Shown: one piece after another, positions 40,431 to 54,480 of the stretch
Numbering within the stretch: the first letter of the stretch is position 1
How the letters are laid out: each line of letters opens with the position of its first letter
Assembly (NCBI RefSeq): GCF_000003605.2
Contig: NW_003145698.1
Coordinates: forward strand, 1 to 64,000
Length of the DNA: 64,000 nt
Source: Saccoglossus kowalevskii
Lineage: Eukaryota; Hemichordata; Enteropneusta; Harrimaniidae
Reading direction: 5' to 3'
Position numbers and translations under genes: made by a program
The notes under the pieces: model-generated
What the model saw: the letters and a program-made list of their open reading frames with translations, nothing else
Told to the model about the DNA's origin: nothing
The model's database searches: none

Positions 40431-43400
40431 TGTAGGATAGTGCCAATACTGTCACCCTGTCTATCAAACAATAGAGATGCAGGTCAGTGCCAATACTGTC
40501 ACCCTGTCTATCAAACAATAGAGATGCAGGTCAGTGCCAATACTGTCACCCTGTCTATCAAACAATAGAGATGCAGGCCAGTGCCAATACTGTCACCCTG
40601 TCTATCAAACAATAGAGATGTAGGATAGTGCCAATACTGTCACCCTGTCTATCAAACAATAGAGGTGTAGGCTAGTGCCAATGGTATCACCCTGTCTATC
40701 CAACAATATAGATGTAGGATAGTGCCAAAACTGTCACCCTGTCTATCAAACAATAGAGATGTAGGCTAGTGCCAATACTGTCACCCTGTCTATCAAACAA
40801 TAGAGATGTAGGATAGTGCCAATACTGTCACCCTGTCTATCAAACAATAGAGGTGTAGGCTAGTGCCAATACTGTCACCCTGTCTATCAAACAATAGAGA
40901 TGTAGGCTAGTGCCAATACTGTCACCCTGTCTATCCAACAATAGAGGTGTAGGATAGTGCCAATACTGTCACCCTGTCTATCAAACAATAGAGATGCAGG
41001 TCAGTGCCAATACTGTCACCCTGTCTATCAAACAATAGAGATGCAGGCCAGTGCCAATACTGTCACCCTGTCTATCAAACAATAGAGATGCAGGTCAGTG
41101 CCAATACTGTCACCCTGTCTATCAAACAATAGAGATGCAGGTCAGTGCCAATACTGTCACCCTGTCTATCAAACAATAGAGATGCAGGCCAGTGCCAATA
41201 CTGTCACCCTGTCTATCAAACAATAGAGATGTAGGATAGTGCCAATACTGTCACCCTGTTTATCCAACAATAGAGGTGTAGGATAGTGCCAATACTGTCA
41301 CCCTGTCTATCAAACAATAGAGATGCAGGCCAGTGCCAATACTGTCACCCTGTCTGTCAAACAATAGAGATGCAGGTCAGTGCCAATACTGTCACCCTGT
41401 CTATCAAACAATAGAGATGTAGGATAGTGCCAATACTGTCACCCTGTATATCAAACAATAGAGATGTAGACTAGTGCCAATACTGTCACCCTGTCTATCA
41501 AACAATAGAGATGTAGGCTAGTGCCAATACTGTCACCCTGTCTATCAAACAATAGAGATGTAGGATAGTGCCAATACAGTCACCCTGTCTATCCAACAAT
41601 AGAGGTGTAGGATAGTGCCAATACTGTCACCCTGTCTATCAAACAATAGAGATGCAGGCCAGTGCCAATACTGTCACCCTGTCTATCAAACAATAGAGAT
41701 GTAGGCTAGTGCCAATACTTTCACCCTGTCTATCAAACAATAGAGATGTAGACTAGTGCCAATACTGTCACCCTGTCTATCAAACAATAGAGATGCAGGC
41801 CAGTGCCAATACTGTCACCCTGTCTATCAAACAATAGAGATGTAGGCTAGTGCCAATACTTTCACCCTGTCTACCAAACAATAGAGATGTAGGCTAGTGC
41901 CAATACTGTCACCCTGTCTATCAAACAATAGAGATGTAGGCTAGTGCCAATACTGTCACCCTGTCTATCAAACAATAGAGATGTAGGATAGTGCCAATAC
42001 AGTCACCCTGTCTATCCAACAATAGAGGTGTAGGATAGTGCCAATACTGTCACCCTGTCTATCAAACAATAGAGATGTAGGCTAGTGCCAATGGTATTAC
42101 CCTGTCTATCAAACAATAGAGATGTAGGATAGTGCCAATACTGTCACCCTGTCTATCAAACAATAGAGATGTAGGATAGTGCCAAAACTGTCACCCTGTC
42201 TATCAAACAATAGAGGTGTAGGCTAGTGCCAATGGTATCACCCTGTCTATCCAACAATATAGATGTAGGATAGTGCCAAAACTGTCACCCTGTCTATCAA
42301 ACAATAGAGATGTAGGATAGTGCCAATACTGTCACCCTGTCTATCAAACAATAGAGATGTAGGTTAGTGCCAATGGTATCACCCTGTCTATCAAACAATA
42401 GAGATGTAGGATAGTGCCAATACTGTCACCCTGTCTATCAAACAATAGAGATGTAGACTAGTGCCAATACTGTCACCCTGTCTATCAAACAATATAGATG
42501 TAGGATAGTGCCAAAACTGTCACCCTGTCTATCAAACAATAGAGATGTAGGATAGTGCCAATACTGTCACCCTGTCTATCAAACAATAGAGATGTAGGCT
42601 AGTGCCAATGGTATCACCCTGTCTATCAAACAATACAGATGTAGGATAGTGCCAATACTGTCACCATGTCTATCAAACAATAGAGATGTAGGATAGTGCC
42701 AAAACTGTCACCCTGTCTATCAAACAATAGAGGTGTAGGCTAGTGCCAATGGTATCACCCTGTCTATCCAACAATATAGATGTAGGATAGTGCCAATACT
42801 ATCACCCTGTCTATCAAACAATAGAGATGTAGGATAGTGCCAATACTGTCACCCTGTCTATCAAACAATAGAGGTGTAGGCTAGTGCCAATGGTATCACC
42901 CTGTCTATCCAACAATATAGATGTAGGATAGTGCCAAAACTGTCACCCTGTCTATCAAACAATAGAGATGTAGGCTAGTGCCAATACTGTCACCCTGTCT
43001 ATCAAACAATAGAGATGTAGGATAGTGCCAATACTGTCACCCTGTCTATCAAACAATAGAGGTGTAGGCTAGTGCCAATACTGTCACCCTGTCTATCAAA
43101 CAATAGAGATGTAGGCTAGTGCCAATACTGTCACCCTGTCTATCCAACAATAGAGGTGTAGGATAGTGCCAATACTGTCACCCTGTCTATCAAACAATAG
43201 AGATGCAGGCCAGTGCCAATACTGTCACCCTGTCTATCCAACAATAGAGGTGTAGGATAGTGCCAATATTGTCACCCTGTCTATCAAACAATAGAGATGC
43301 AGGCCAGTGCTAATACTGTCACCCTGTCTATCAAACAATAGAGATGCAGGTCAGTGCCAATACTGTCACCCTGTCTATCAAACAATAGAGATGTAGGATA

Positions 43401-44450
43401 GTGACAATACTGTCACCCTGTCTATCAAACAATGGAGATGCAGGTCAGTGCCAATACTGTCACCCTGTCTATCAAACAATAGAGATGCAGGCCAGTGCCA
43501 ATACTGTCACCCTGTCTATCAAACAATAGAGATGCAGGTCAGTGCCAATACTGTCACCCTGTCTATCAAACAATAGAGATGCAGGTCAGTGCCAATACTG
43601 TCACCCTGTCTATCAAACAATAGAGATGCAGGCCAGTGCCAATACTGTCACCCTGTCTATCAAACAATAGAGATGTAGGATAGTGCCAATACTGTCACCC
43701 TGTCTATCCAACAATAGAGGTGTAGGATAGTGCCAATACTGTCACCCTGTCTATCAAACAATAGAGATGCAGGCCAGTGCCAATACTGTCACCCTGTCTG
43801 TCAAACAATAGAGATGCAGGTCAGTGCCAATACTGTCACCCTGTCTATCAAACAATAGAGATGTAGGATAGTGCCAATACTGTCACCCTGTCTATCAAAC
43901 AATAGAGATGTAGACTAGTGCCAATACTGTCACCCTGTCTATCAAACAATAGAGATGTAGGCTAGTGCCAATACTGTCACCCTGTCTATCAAACAATAGA
44001 GATGTAGGATAGTGCCAATACAGTCACCCTGTCTATCCAACAATAGAGGTGTAGGATAGTGCCAATACTGTCACCCTGTCTATCAAACAATAGAGATGCA
44101 GGCCAGTGCCAATACTGTCACCCTGTCTATCAAACAATAGAGATGTAGGCTAGTGCCAATACTTTCACCCTGTCTATCAAACAATAGAGATGTAGACTAG
44201 TGCCAATACTGTCACCCTGTCTATCAAACAATAGAGATGCAGGCCAGTGCCAATACTGTCACCCTGTCTATCAAACAATAGAGATGTAGGCTAGTGCCAA
44301 TACTTTCACCCTGTCTACCAAACAATAGAGATGTAGGCTAGTGCCAATACTGTCACCCTGTCTATCAAACAATAGAGATGTAGACTAGTGCCAATACTGT
44401 CACCCTGTCTATCAAACAATAGAGATGTAGGCTAGTGCCAATACTTTCAC
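40431..44450. repeat. G-type satellite domain with a 52-unit duplication
   Basis: This domain holds most of the GCAGGTCAG units in the window (T43C, C47T and next-unit T1C), near 40,480, 40,527, 40,997, 41,090, 41,137, 41,372, 43,346, 43,440, 43,534, 43,581 and 43,826. Tags CTGTCTGTC (41,352 and 43,796), CAATACAGTC (about 41,572 and 44,016) and CTACCAAAC (41,871 and 44,315) all lie 2,444 bp apart, exactly 52 units. The interval between the copies contains the C-type block at 42.07-43.27 kb. Confidence 0.87.
42070..43270. repeat. C-type block, partner of 9.44-10.64 kb
   Basis: It is bounded by the GGTATTACC tag at 42,093 and the ATTGTC unit at 43,268, both 32,627 bp from their partners at 9,466 and 10,641. 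It holds the same kinds of unit in a partly different order. Another GGTATTACC unit lies at about 44,629, opening the next C-type stretch. Confidence 0.8.
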
Positions 44451-45700
44451 CCTGTCTATCAAACAATAGAGATGTAGGATAGTGCCAATACTGTCACCCT
44501 GTCTATCAAACAATATAGATGTAGGATAGTGCCAAAACTGTCACCCTGTCTATCAAACAATAGAGATGTAGGATAGTGCCAATACTGTCACCCTGTCTAT
44601 CAAACAATAGAGATGTAGGCTAGTGCCAATGGTATTACCCTGTCTATCAAACAATAGAGATGTAGGATAGTGCCAATACTGTCACCCTGTCTATCAAACA
44701 ATAGAGATGTAGGATAGTGCCAATACTGTCACCCTGTCTATCAAACAATAGAGATGTAGGCTAGTGCCAATGGTATCACCCTGTCTATCAAACAATAGAG
44801 ATGTAGGATAGTGCCAATACTGTCACCCTGTCTATCAAACAATAGAGATGTAGACTAGTGCCAATACTGTCACCCTGTCTATCAAACAATATAGATGTAG
44901 GATAGTGCCAAAACTGTCACCCTGTCTATCAAACAATAGAGATGTAGGATAGTGCCAATACTGTCACCCTGTCTATCAAACAATAGAGATGTAGGCTAGT
45001 GCCAATGGTATCACCCTGTCTATCAAACAATACAGATGTAGGATAGTGCCAATACTGTCACCATGTCTATCAAACAATAGAGATGTAGGATAGTGCCAAA
45101 ACTGTCACCCTGTCTATCAAACAATAGAGGTGTAGGCTAGTGCCAATGGTATCACCCTGTCTATCCAACAATATAGATGTAGGATAGTGCCAATACTGTC
45201 ACCCTGTCTATCCCACAATATAGATGTAGGATAGTGCCAAAACTGTCACCCTGTCTATCAAACAATAGAAATGTAGGCTAGTGCCAATACTGTCACCCTG
45301 TCTATCAAACAATAGAGATGTACGATAGTGCCAATACTGTCACCCTGTCTATCAAACAATAGAGGTGTAGGCTAGTGCCAATACTGTCACCCTGTCTATC
45401 AAACAATAGAGATGTAGACTAGTGCCAAAACTGTCACCCTGTCTATCAAACAATAGAGATGTAGGCTAGTGCCAATACTGTCACCCTGTCTATCAAACAA
45501 TAGAGATGTAGGCTAGTGCCAATACTGTCACCCTGTCTATCAAACAATAGAGATGTAGGATAGTGCCAATACTGTCACCCTGTCTATCAAACAATACAGA
45601 TGTAGGGTAGTGCCAAAACTGTCACCCTGTCTATCAAACAATAGAGGTGTAGGCTAGTGCCAATACTGTCACCCTGTCTATCAAACAATAGAGATGTAGG
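44451..45700. repeat. C-type satellite domain, partner of 27.9-28.8 kb
   Basis: TGGTATC, T10A and G37T or G37C units appear in the same order as near 27.9-28.8 kb, sharing the TATCCCACAATATAG tag (45,209) and a GTACGATAG unit just after it. The copies read as ordinary satellite, and no other element is present. Confidence 0.78.
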
Positions 45701-48700
45701 ATAGTGCCAATACTGTCACCCTGTCTATCAAACAATAGAGGTGTAGGCTAGTGCCAATACTTTCACCCTGTCTATCAAACAATAGAGATGTAGACTAGTG
45801 CCAATACTGTCACCCTGTCTATCAAACAATAGAGATGTAGGCTAGTGTCAATACTTTCACCCTGTCTATCAAACAATAGAGGTGTAGGCTAGTGCCAATA
45901 CTGTCATCCTGTCTATCAAACAATAGAGATGTAGACTAGTGCCAATACTGTCACCCTGTCTATCAAACAATAGAGATTTAGGATAGTGCCAAAACTGCCA
46001 CCCTGTCTATCCAACAATAGAGATGTAGGATAGTGCCAATACTGTCACCCTGTCTATCCAACAATAGAGATGTAGGATAGTGCCAATACTGTCACCCTGT
46101 CTATCCAACAATAGAGGTGTAGGATAGTGCCAATACTGTCACCCTGTCTATCAAACAATAGAGATGCAGGCCAGTGCCAATACTGTCACCCTGTCTATCA
46201 AACAATAGAGATGTAGGATAGTGCCAATACTGTCACCCTGTCTATCAAACAATACAGATGTAGACTAGTGCCAATACTGTCACCCTGCCTATCAAACAAC
46301 AGAGATGTAGACTAGTGCCAAAACTGTCACCCTGTCTATCAAACAATACAGATGTAGGCTAGTGCCAATACTGTCACCCTGTCTATCAAACAATAGAGGT
46401 GTAGGCTAGTGCCAATACTGTCACCCTGTCTATCAAACAATAGAGATGTAGGCTAGTGCCAATACTGTCACCCTGTCTATCAAACAATAGAGATGTAGGA
46501 TAGTGCCAATACTGTCACCCTGTCTATCAAACAATAGAGGTGTAGGCTAGTGCCAATACTGTCACCCTGTCTATCAAACAATAGAGATGTAGGCTAGTGC
46601 CAATACTGTCACCCTGTCTATCAAACAATAGAGATGTAGGATAGTGCCAATACTGTCACCCTGTCTATCAAACAATAGAGATGCAGGCCAGTGCCAATAC
46701 TGTCACCCTGTCTATCAAACAATAGAGATGTAGACTAGTGCCAATACTGTCACCCTGTCTATCAAACAATAGAGATGTAGGATAGTGCCAATACTGTCAC
46801 CCTGTCTATCAAACAATAGAGGTGTAGGCTAGTGCCAATACTGTCACCCTGTCTATCAAACAATAGAGATGTAGACTAGTGCCAATACTGTCACCCTGTC
46901 TATCAAACAATAGAGGTGTAGGCTAGTGCCAATACTTTCACCCTGTCTATCAAACAATAGAGATGTAGACTAGTGCCAAAACTGTCACCCTGTCTATCAA
47001 ACAATACAGATGTAGGCTAGTGCCAATACTGTCACCCTGTCTATCAAACAATAGAGGTGTAGGCTAGTGCCAATACTGTCACCCTGTCTATCCAACAATA
47101 GAGATGTAGGCTAGTGCCAATACTGTCACACTGTCGATCAAACAATAGAGATGTAGGATAGTGCCAAAACTGTCACCCTGTCTATCAAACAATAGAGATG
47201 TAGACTAGTGCCAATACTGTCACCCTGTCTATCAAACAATAGAGATGTAGACTAGTGCCAATACTATCACCCTGTCTATCAAACAATAGAGGTGTAGGCT
47301 AGTGCCAATACTGTCACCCTGTCTATCAAACAATAGAGATGTAGACTAGTGCCAATACTGTCACCCTGTCTATCAAACAATAGAGATGTAGACTAGTGCC
47401 AATACTGTCACCCTGTCTATCAAACAATAGAGATGTAGACTAGTGCCAATACTGTCACCCTGTCTATCCAACAATAGAGGTGTAGGATAGTGATAATACT
47501 GTCACCCTGTCTATCAAACAATAGAGGTGCAGGCCAGTGCCAATACTGTCACCCTGTCTATCAAACAATAGAGATGTAGACTAGTGCCAATACTGTCACC
47601 CTGTCTATCAAACAATATAGATGTAGGATAGTGCCAATACTGTCACCCTGTCTATCAAACAATACAGATGTAGGATAGTTACAAAACTGTCACCCTGTCT
47701 ATCCAACAATAGAGATGTAGGATAGTGCCAATACTGTCACCCTGTCTATCCAACAATAGAGATGTAGGATAGTGCCAATACTGTCACCCTGTCTATCCAA
47801 CAATAGAGGTGTAGGATAGTGCCAATACTGTCACCCTGTCTATCAAACAATAGAGATGCAGGCCAGTGCCAATACTGTCACCCTGTCCATCAAACAATAG
47901 AGATGTAGGATAGTGCCAAAACTGTCACCCTGTCTATCAAACAATAGAGATGTAGACTAGTGCCAATACTGTCACCCTGTCTATCAAACAATAGAGATGT
48001 AGACTAGTGCCAAAACTGTCACCCTGTCTATCAAACTATACAGATGTAGGCTAGTGCCAATACTGTCACCCTGTCTATCAAACAATAGAGGTGTAGGCAA
48101 GTGCCAATACTGTCACCCTGTCTATCCAACAATAGAGATGTAGGCTAGTGCCAATACTGTCACACTGTCTATCAAACAATAGAGATGTAGGATAGTGCCA
48201 AAACTGTCACCCTGTCTATCAAACAATAGAGATGTAGACTAGTGCCAATACTGTCACCCTGTCTATCAAACAATAGAGATGTAGACTAGTGCCAATACTG
48301 TCACCCTGTCTATCCAACAATAGAGGTGTAGGATAGTGATAATACTGTCACCCTGTCTATCAAACAATAGAGGTGCAGGCCAGTGCCAATACTGTCACCC
48401 TGTCTATCAAACAATAGAGATGTAGGCTAGTGCCAATACTGTCACCCTGTCTATCAAACAATAGAGATGTAGGATAGTGCCAATACTGTCACCCTGTCTA
48501 TGCAACAATAGAGATGTAGGATAGTGCCAATACTGTCACCCTGTCTATCCAACAATAGAGGTGTAGGATAGTGCCAATACTGTCACCCTGTCTATCAAAC
48601 AATAGAGATGCAGGCCAGTGCCAATACTGTCACCCTGTCTATCAAGCAATAGAGATGTAGGATAGTGCCAATAGTATCACCCTGTCTATCAAACAATAGA

Positions 48701-51440
48701 GGTGTAGGCTAGTGCCAATACTGTCACCCTGTCTATCAAACAATAGAGATGTAGACTAGTGCCAATACTGTCATCCTGTCTATCAAACAATATAGATGTA
48801 GGATAGTGCCAATACTGTCACCCTGTCTATCAAACAATAGAGATGTAGGATAGTGCCAATACTGTCACCCTGTCTATCAAACAATACAGATGTAGGATAG
48901 TGCCAAAACTGTCACCCTGTCTATCCAACAATAGAGATGTAGGATAGTGCCAATACTGTCACCCTGTCTATCCAACAATAGAGATGTAGGATAGTGCCAA
49001 TACTGTCACCCTGTCTATCCAACAATAGAGGTGTAGGATAGTGCCAATACTGTCACCCTGTCTATCAAACAATAGAGATGCAGGCCAGTGCCAATACTGT
49101 CACCCTGTCCATCAAACAATAGAGATGTAGGATAGTGCCAATACTGTCACCCTGTCTGTCAAACAATACAGATGTAGGATAGTGCCAAAACTGTCACCCT
49201 GTCTATCAAACAATAGAGATGTAGGATAGTGCCAAAACTGTCACCCTGTCTATCAAACAATAGAGATGTAGACTAGTGCCAATACTGTCACCCTGTCTAT
49301 CAAACAATAGAGATGTAGACTAGTGCCAAAACTGTCACCCTGTCTATCAAACTATACAGATGTAGGCTAGTGCCAAAACTGTCACCCTGTCTATCAAACA
49401 ATAGAGGTGTAGGCTAGTGCAAATACTGTCACCCTGTCTATTCAACAATAGAGATGTAGACTAGTGCCAATACTGTCACCCTGTCTATCAAACAATATAG
49501 ATGTAGGATAGTGCCAAAACTGTCACCCTGTCTATCCAACAATAGAGATGTAGGATAGTGCCAATACTGTCACCCTGTCTATCCAACAATAGAGATGTAG
49601 GATAGTGCCAATACTGTCACCCTGTCTATCCAACAATAGAGGTGTAGGATAGTGCCAATACTGTCACCCTGTCTATCAAACAATAGAGATGCAGGCCAGT
49701 GCCAATACTGTCACCCTGTCTATCAAACAATAGAGATGTAGGATAGTGCCAATACTGTCACCCTGTCTATCAAACAATACAGATGTAGGATAGTGCCAAA
49801 ACTGTCACCCTGTCTATCAAACAATAGAGGTGTAGGATAGTGCTAAAACTGTCACCCTGTCTATCAAACAATAGAGATGTAGACTAGTGCCAATACTGTC
49901 ACCCTGTCTATCAAACAATAGAGGTGTAGGCTAGTGCCAATACTGTCACCCTGTCTATCAAACAATAGAGGTGTAGGCTAGTGCCAATGGTATCACCCTG
50001 TCAATCAAACAATATAGATGTAGACTAGTGCCAAAACTGTCACCCTGTCTATCAAACAATAGAGATGTAGGCTAGTGTCAAAACTGTCACCCTGTCTATC
50101 AAACAATAGAGATGTAGGCTAGTGCCAATAATGTCACCCTGTCTATCAAACAATAGAGAGGCAGGCTAGTGCCAATACTGTCACCCTGTCTATCAAACAA
50201 TAGAGATGTAGGATAGTGCCAATACTGTCACCCTGTCTATCCAACAATAGAGATGTAGGATAGTGCCAATGGTATCACCCTGTCTATCAAACAATAGAGA
50301 TGTAGGCTAGTGCCAATACTGTCACCCTGTCTATCAAACAATAGAGATGTAGGATAGTGCCAATACTGTCACCCTGTCTATCAAACAATACAGATGTAGG
50401 ATAGTGCCAATACTGTCACCCTGTCTATCAAACAATAGAGATGTAGGATAGTGCCAATACTGTCACCATGTCTATCAAACAATAGAGAAGTAGGATAGTG
50501 CCAATACTGTCACCCTGTCTATCCAACAATATAGATGTAGGATAGTGCCAATACTGTCACCCTGTCTATCAAACAATAGAGATGTAGGCTAGTGCCAATA
50601 CTGTCACCCTGTCTATCAAACAATAGAGGTGTAGGCTAGTGCCAATACTGTCACCCTGTCTATCAAACAATATAGATGTAGGATAGTGCCAATACTATCA
50701 CCCTGTCTATCAAACAATAGAGATGTAGGATAGTGCCAAAACTGTCACCCTGTCTATCCAACAATAGAGATGTAGGATAGTGCCAATACTGTCACCCTGT
50801 CTATCCAACAATAGAGATGTAGGATAGTGCCAATACTGTCACCCTGTCTATCCAACAATAGAGGTGTAGGATAGTGCCAATACTGCCACCCTGTCTATCA
50901 AACAATAGAGATGCAGGCCAGTGCCAATACTGTCACCCTGTCCATCAAACAATAGAGATGTAGGATAGTGCCAAAACTGTCACCCTGTCTATCAAACAAT
51001 AGAGATGTAGACTAGTGCCAATACTGTCACCCTGTCTATCAAACGATAGAGATGTAGACTAGTGCCAAAACTGTCACCCTGTCTATCAAACTATACAGAT
51101 GTAGGCTAGTGCCAATACTGTCACCCTGTCTATCAAACAATAGAGGTGTAGGCGAGTGCCAATACTGTCACCCTGTCTATCCAACAATAGAGATGTAGGC
51201 TAGTGCCAATACTGTCACACAGTCTATCAAACAATAGAGATGTAGGATAGTGCCAAAACTGTCACCCTGTCTATCAAACTATACAGATGTAGGCTAGTGC
51301 CAATACTGTCACCCTGTCTATCAAACAATAGAGGTGTAGGCTAGTGCCAATACTGTCAACCTGTCTATCCAACAATAGAGGTGTAGGATAGAGCCAATAC
51401 TGTCACCCTGTCTATCCAACAATAGAGATGTAGGATAGTG
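45701..51440. repeat. F-type satellite domain, second copy, with an 18-unit duplication
   Basis: It is rich in A29C and in A33T+G37C units, as at 20.6-24.2 kb. The GTGATAATAC unit occurs at 47,490 and 48,336, 846 bp or 18 units apart, with matching flanks. The CTGTCTGTC and TATTCAAC tags (49,154 and 49,441) pair with 20,762 and 21,049. The block at about 49,990-50,470 inside this domain belongs instead with 8.0-8.5 and 55.0-55.5 kb, so a B-type piece interrupts the F-type domain. Confidence 0.82.
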
Positions 51441-52380
51441 CCAATACTGTCACCCTGTCTATCAAACAATACAGATGTAGGATAGTGCCAATACTGTCAC
51501 CCTGTCTATCAAACAATAGAGATGTAGGATAGTGCCAATACTGTCACCATGTCTATCAAACAATAGAGATGTAGGATAGTGCCAAAACTGTCACCCTGTC
51601 TATCAAACAATAGAGGGGTAGGCTAGTGCCAATAGTATCACTTTGTCAATCCAACAATATAGATGTAGGATAGTGCCAATACTGTCACCCTGTCTATCAA
51701 ACAATAGAGATGTAGGATAGTGCCAAAACTGTCACCCTGTCTATCAAACAATAGAGGTGTAGGCTAGTGCCAATGGTATCACCCTGTCTATCCAACAATA
51801 TAGATGTAGGATAGTGCCAATACTATCACCCTGTCTATCAAACAATAGAGATGTAGGATAGTGCCAATACTGTCACCCTGTCTATCAAACAATACAGATG
51901 TAGGCTAGTGCCAATGGTATCACCCTGTCTATCCAACAATATAGATGTAGGATAGTGCCAAAACTGTCACCCTGTCTATCAAACAATAGAGATGAAGGCT
52001 AGTGCCAATACTGTCACCCTGTCTATCAAACAATAGAGATGTAGGATAGTGCCAATACTGTCACCCTGTCAATCCAACAATAGAGGTGTAGGATAGTGCC
52101 AATACTGTCACCCTGTCTATCAAACAATAGAGATGTAGGCTAGTGCCAATACTGTCACCCTGTCTATCAAACAATATAGATGCAGGCTAGTGCCAATACT
52201 GTCACCCTGTCTATCAAACAATATAGATGTAGGCTAGTGCCAATACTATCACCCTGTCTATCAAACAATAGAGATGTAGACTAGTGCCAAAACTGTCACC
52301 CTGTCTATCAAACAATAGAGATGTAGGCTAGTGCCAATACTGTCACCCTGTCTATCAAACAATAGAGATGTAGGCTAGTG
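51441..52380. repeat. C-type satellite stretch
   Basis: About 20 units with alternating TGGTATC, T10A and G37T variants, including private variants AGGGGTAGG (near 51,616), ATAGTATCACTTTG (near 51,633) and GATGAAGG (near 51,993). The surroundings are F-type before and E-type after. Confidence 0.75.
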
Positions 52381-54480
52381 CCAATGGTATCACCCTGTCT
52401 ATCAAACAATAGAGATGGAGACTAGTGCCAAAACTGTCACCCTGTCTATCAAACAATAGAGATGCAGGCCAGTGCCAATACTGTCACCCTGTCTATCAAA
52501 CAATAGAGATGTAGGATAGTGCCAATACTGTAACCCTGTCTATCAAACAATAGAGATGTAGGCTAGTACCAAAACTGTCACCATGTCTATCAAACAATAG
52601 AGACATAGGCTAGTGCCAATGGTATCACCCTGTCTATCAAACAATAGAGATGTAGGATAGTGCCAATACTGTCAGCCGGTCAATCAAACAATAGAGATGC
52701 AGGCCAGTGCCAATACTGTCACCCTGTCTATCAAACAATAGAGGTGTAGGCTAGTGCCAAAACTGTCACCATGTCTATCAAACAATAGAGATGTAGACTA
52801 GTGCCAAAACTGTCACCCTGTCTATCAAACAATAGAGATGTAGGATAGTGCCAATACTGTCACCCTGTCTATCAAACAATAGAGATGTAGGCTAGTGCCA
52901 ATGGTATCACCCTGTCTATCAAACAATAGAGAAGTAGACTAGTGCCAAAACTGTCACCCTGTCTATCAAACAATAGAGATGCAGGCCAGTGCCAATACTG
53001 TCACCCTGTCTATCAAACAATAGAGATGTTGGATAGTGCCAATACTGTAACCCTGTCTATCAAACAATAGAGATGTAGGCTAGTGCCAAAACTGTCACCC
53101 TGTCTATCAAACAATAGAGACCTAGGCTAGTGCCAATGGTATCACCCTGTCTATCAAACAATAGAGATGTAGGATAGTGCCAATACTGTCAGCCGGTCAA
53201 TCCAACAATAGAGGTGTAGGCTAGTGCCAATGGGATCACCCTGTCTATCAAACAATAGAGATGTAGGCTAGTGCCAATACTGTCACCCTGTCTATCAAAC
53301 AATAGAGATGTAGGATAGTGCCAATACTGTCACCCTGTCTATCAAACAATAGAGGTGTAGGATAGTGCCAATACTGTCACCCTGTCTATCAAACAATAGA
53401 GGTGTAGGATAGTGCCAATACTGTCACCCTGTCTATCAAACAATAGAGATGTAGGCTAGTGCCAATACTGTCACCCTGTCTATCAAACAATAGAGATGTA
53501 GGATAGTGCCAATACTGTCACCCTGTCTATCAAACAATAGAGGTGTAGGTTAGTGCCAATACTGTCACCCTGTCTATCAAACAATAGAGGTGTAGGATAG
53601 TGCCAATACTGTCACCCTGTCTATCAAACAATAGAGGTGTAGGATAGTGCCAATACTGTCACCCTGTCTATCAAACAATAGAGGTGTAGGATAGTGCCAA
53701 TACTGTCACCCTGTCTATCAAACAATAGAGATGCAGGCCAGTGCCAATACTGTCACCCTGTCTATCAAACAATAGAGATGTAGGCTAGTGCCAAAACTGT
53801 CACCCTGTCAACCCAACAATAGAGGTGTAGGCTAGTGCCAATGGTATCACCCTGTCTATCAAACAATAGAGATGTAGGATAGTGCCAATACTGTCACCCT
53901 GTCTATCAAACAATAGAGATGCAGGCCAGTGCCAATACTATCACCCTGTCAATCCAACAATAGAGGTGTAGGCTAGTGCCAATGGTATCACCCTGTCTAT
54001 CAACCAATAGAGATGTAGACTAGTGCCAATACTGTCACCCTGTCTATCAAACAATATAGATGTAGGATAGTGCCAAAACTGTCACCCTGTCTATCAAGCA
54101 ATAGAGGTGTACGCTAGTACCAATACTGTCACCCTGTCTATCAAACAATAGAGGTGTAGGCTAGTGCCAATACTGTCACCCTGTCTATCAAACAATATAG
54201 ATGTAGGATAGTGCCAATATTGTCAGCCGGTCAATCCAACAATAGAGGCGTAGGCTAGTGCCAATGGTATCACCCTGTCTATCAAACAATAGAGATGTAG
54301 ACTAGTGCCAATACTGTCACCCTGTCTATCAAACAATAGAGATGCAGGCCAGTGCCAATACTGTCACCCTGTCTATCAAACAATAGAGATGCAGGCCAGT
54401 GCCAATACTGTCACCCTGTCAATCCAACAATAGAGATGCAGGCCAGTGCCAATACTGTCACTCTGTCAATCCAACAATAG
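52381..54480. repeat. E-type satellite domain, fifth occurrence
   Basis: C16A, GACATAGG (about 52,602), GACCTAGG (about 53,120) and CAGCCGGTCAATC units (near 52,672 and 53,190) are present. An AGAAGTAG unit at 52,930 matches 36,761 (offset 16,169 bp, one base more than 344 units). From about 53,310 to 53,700 a run of A40G units gives an unusually uniform patch. Confidence 0.8.
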
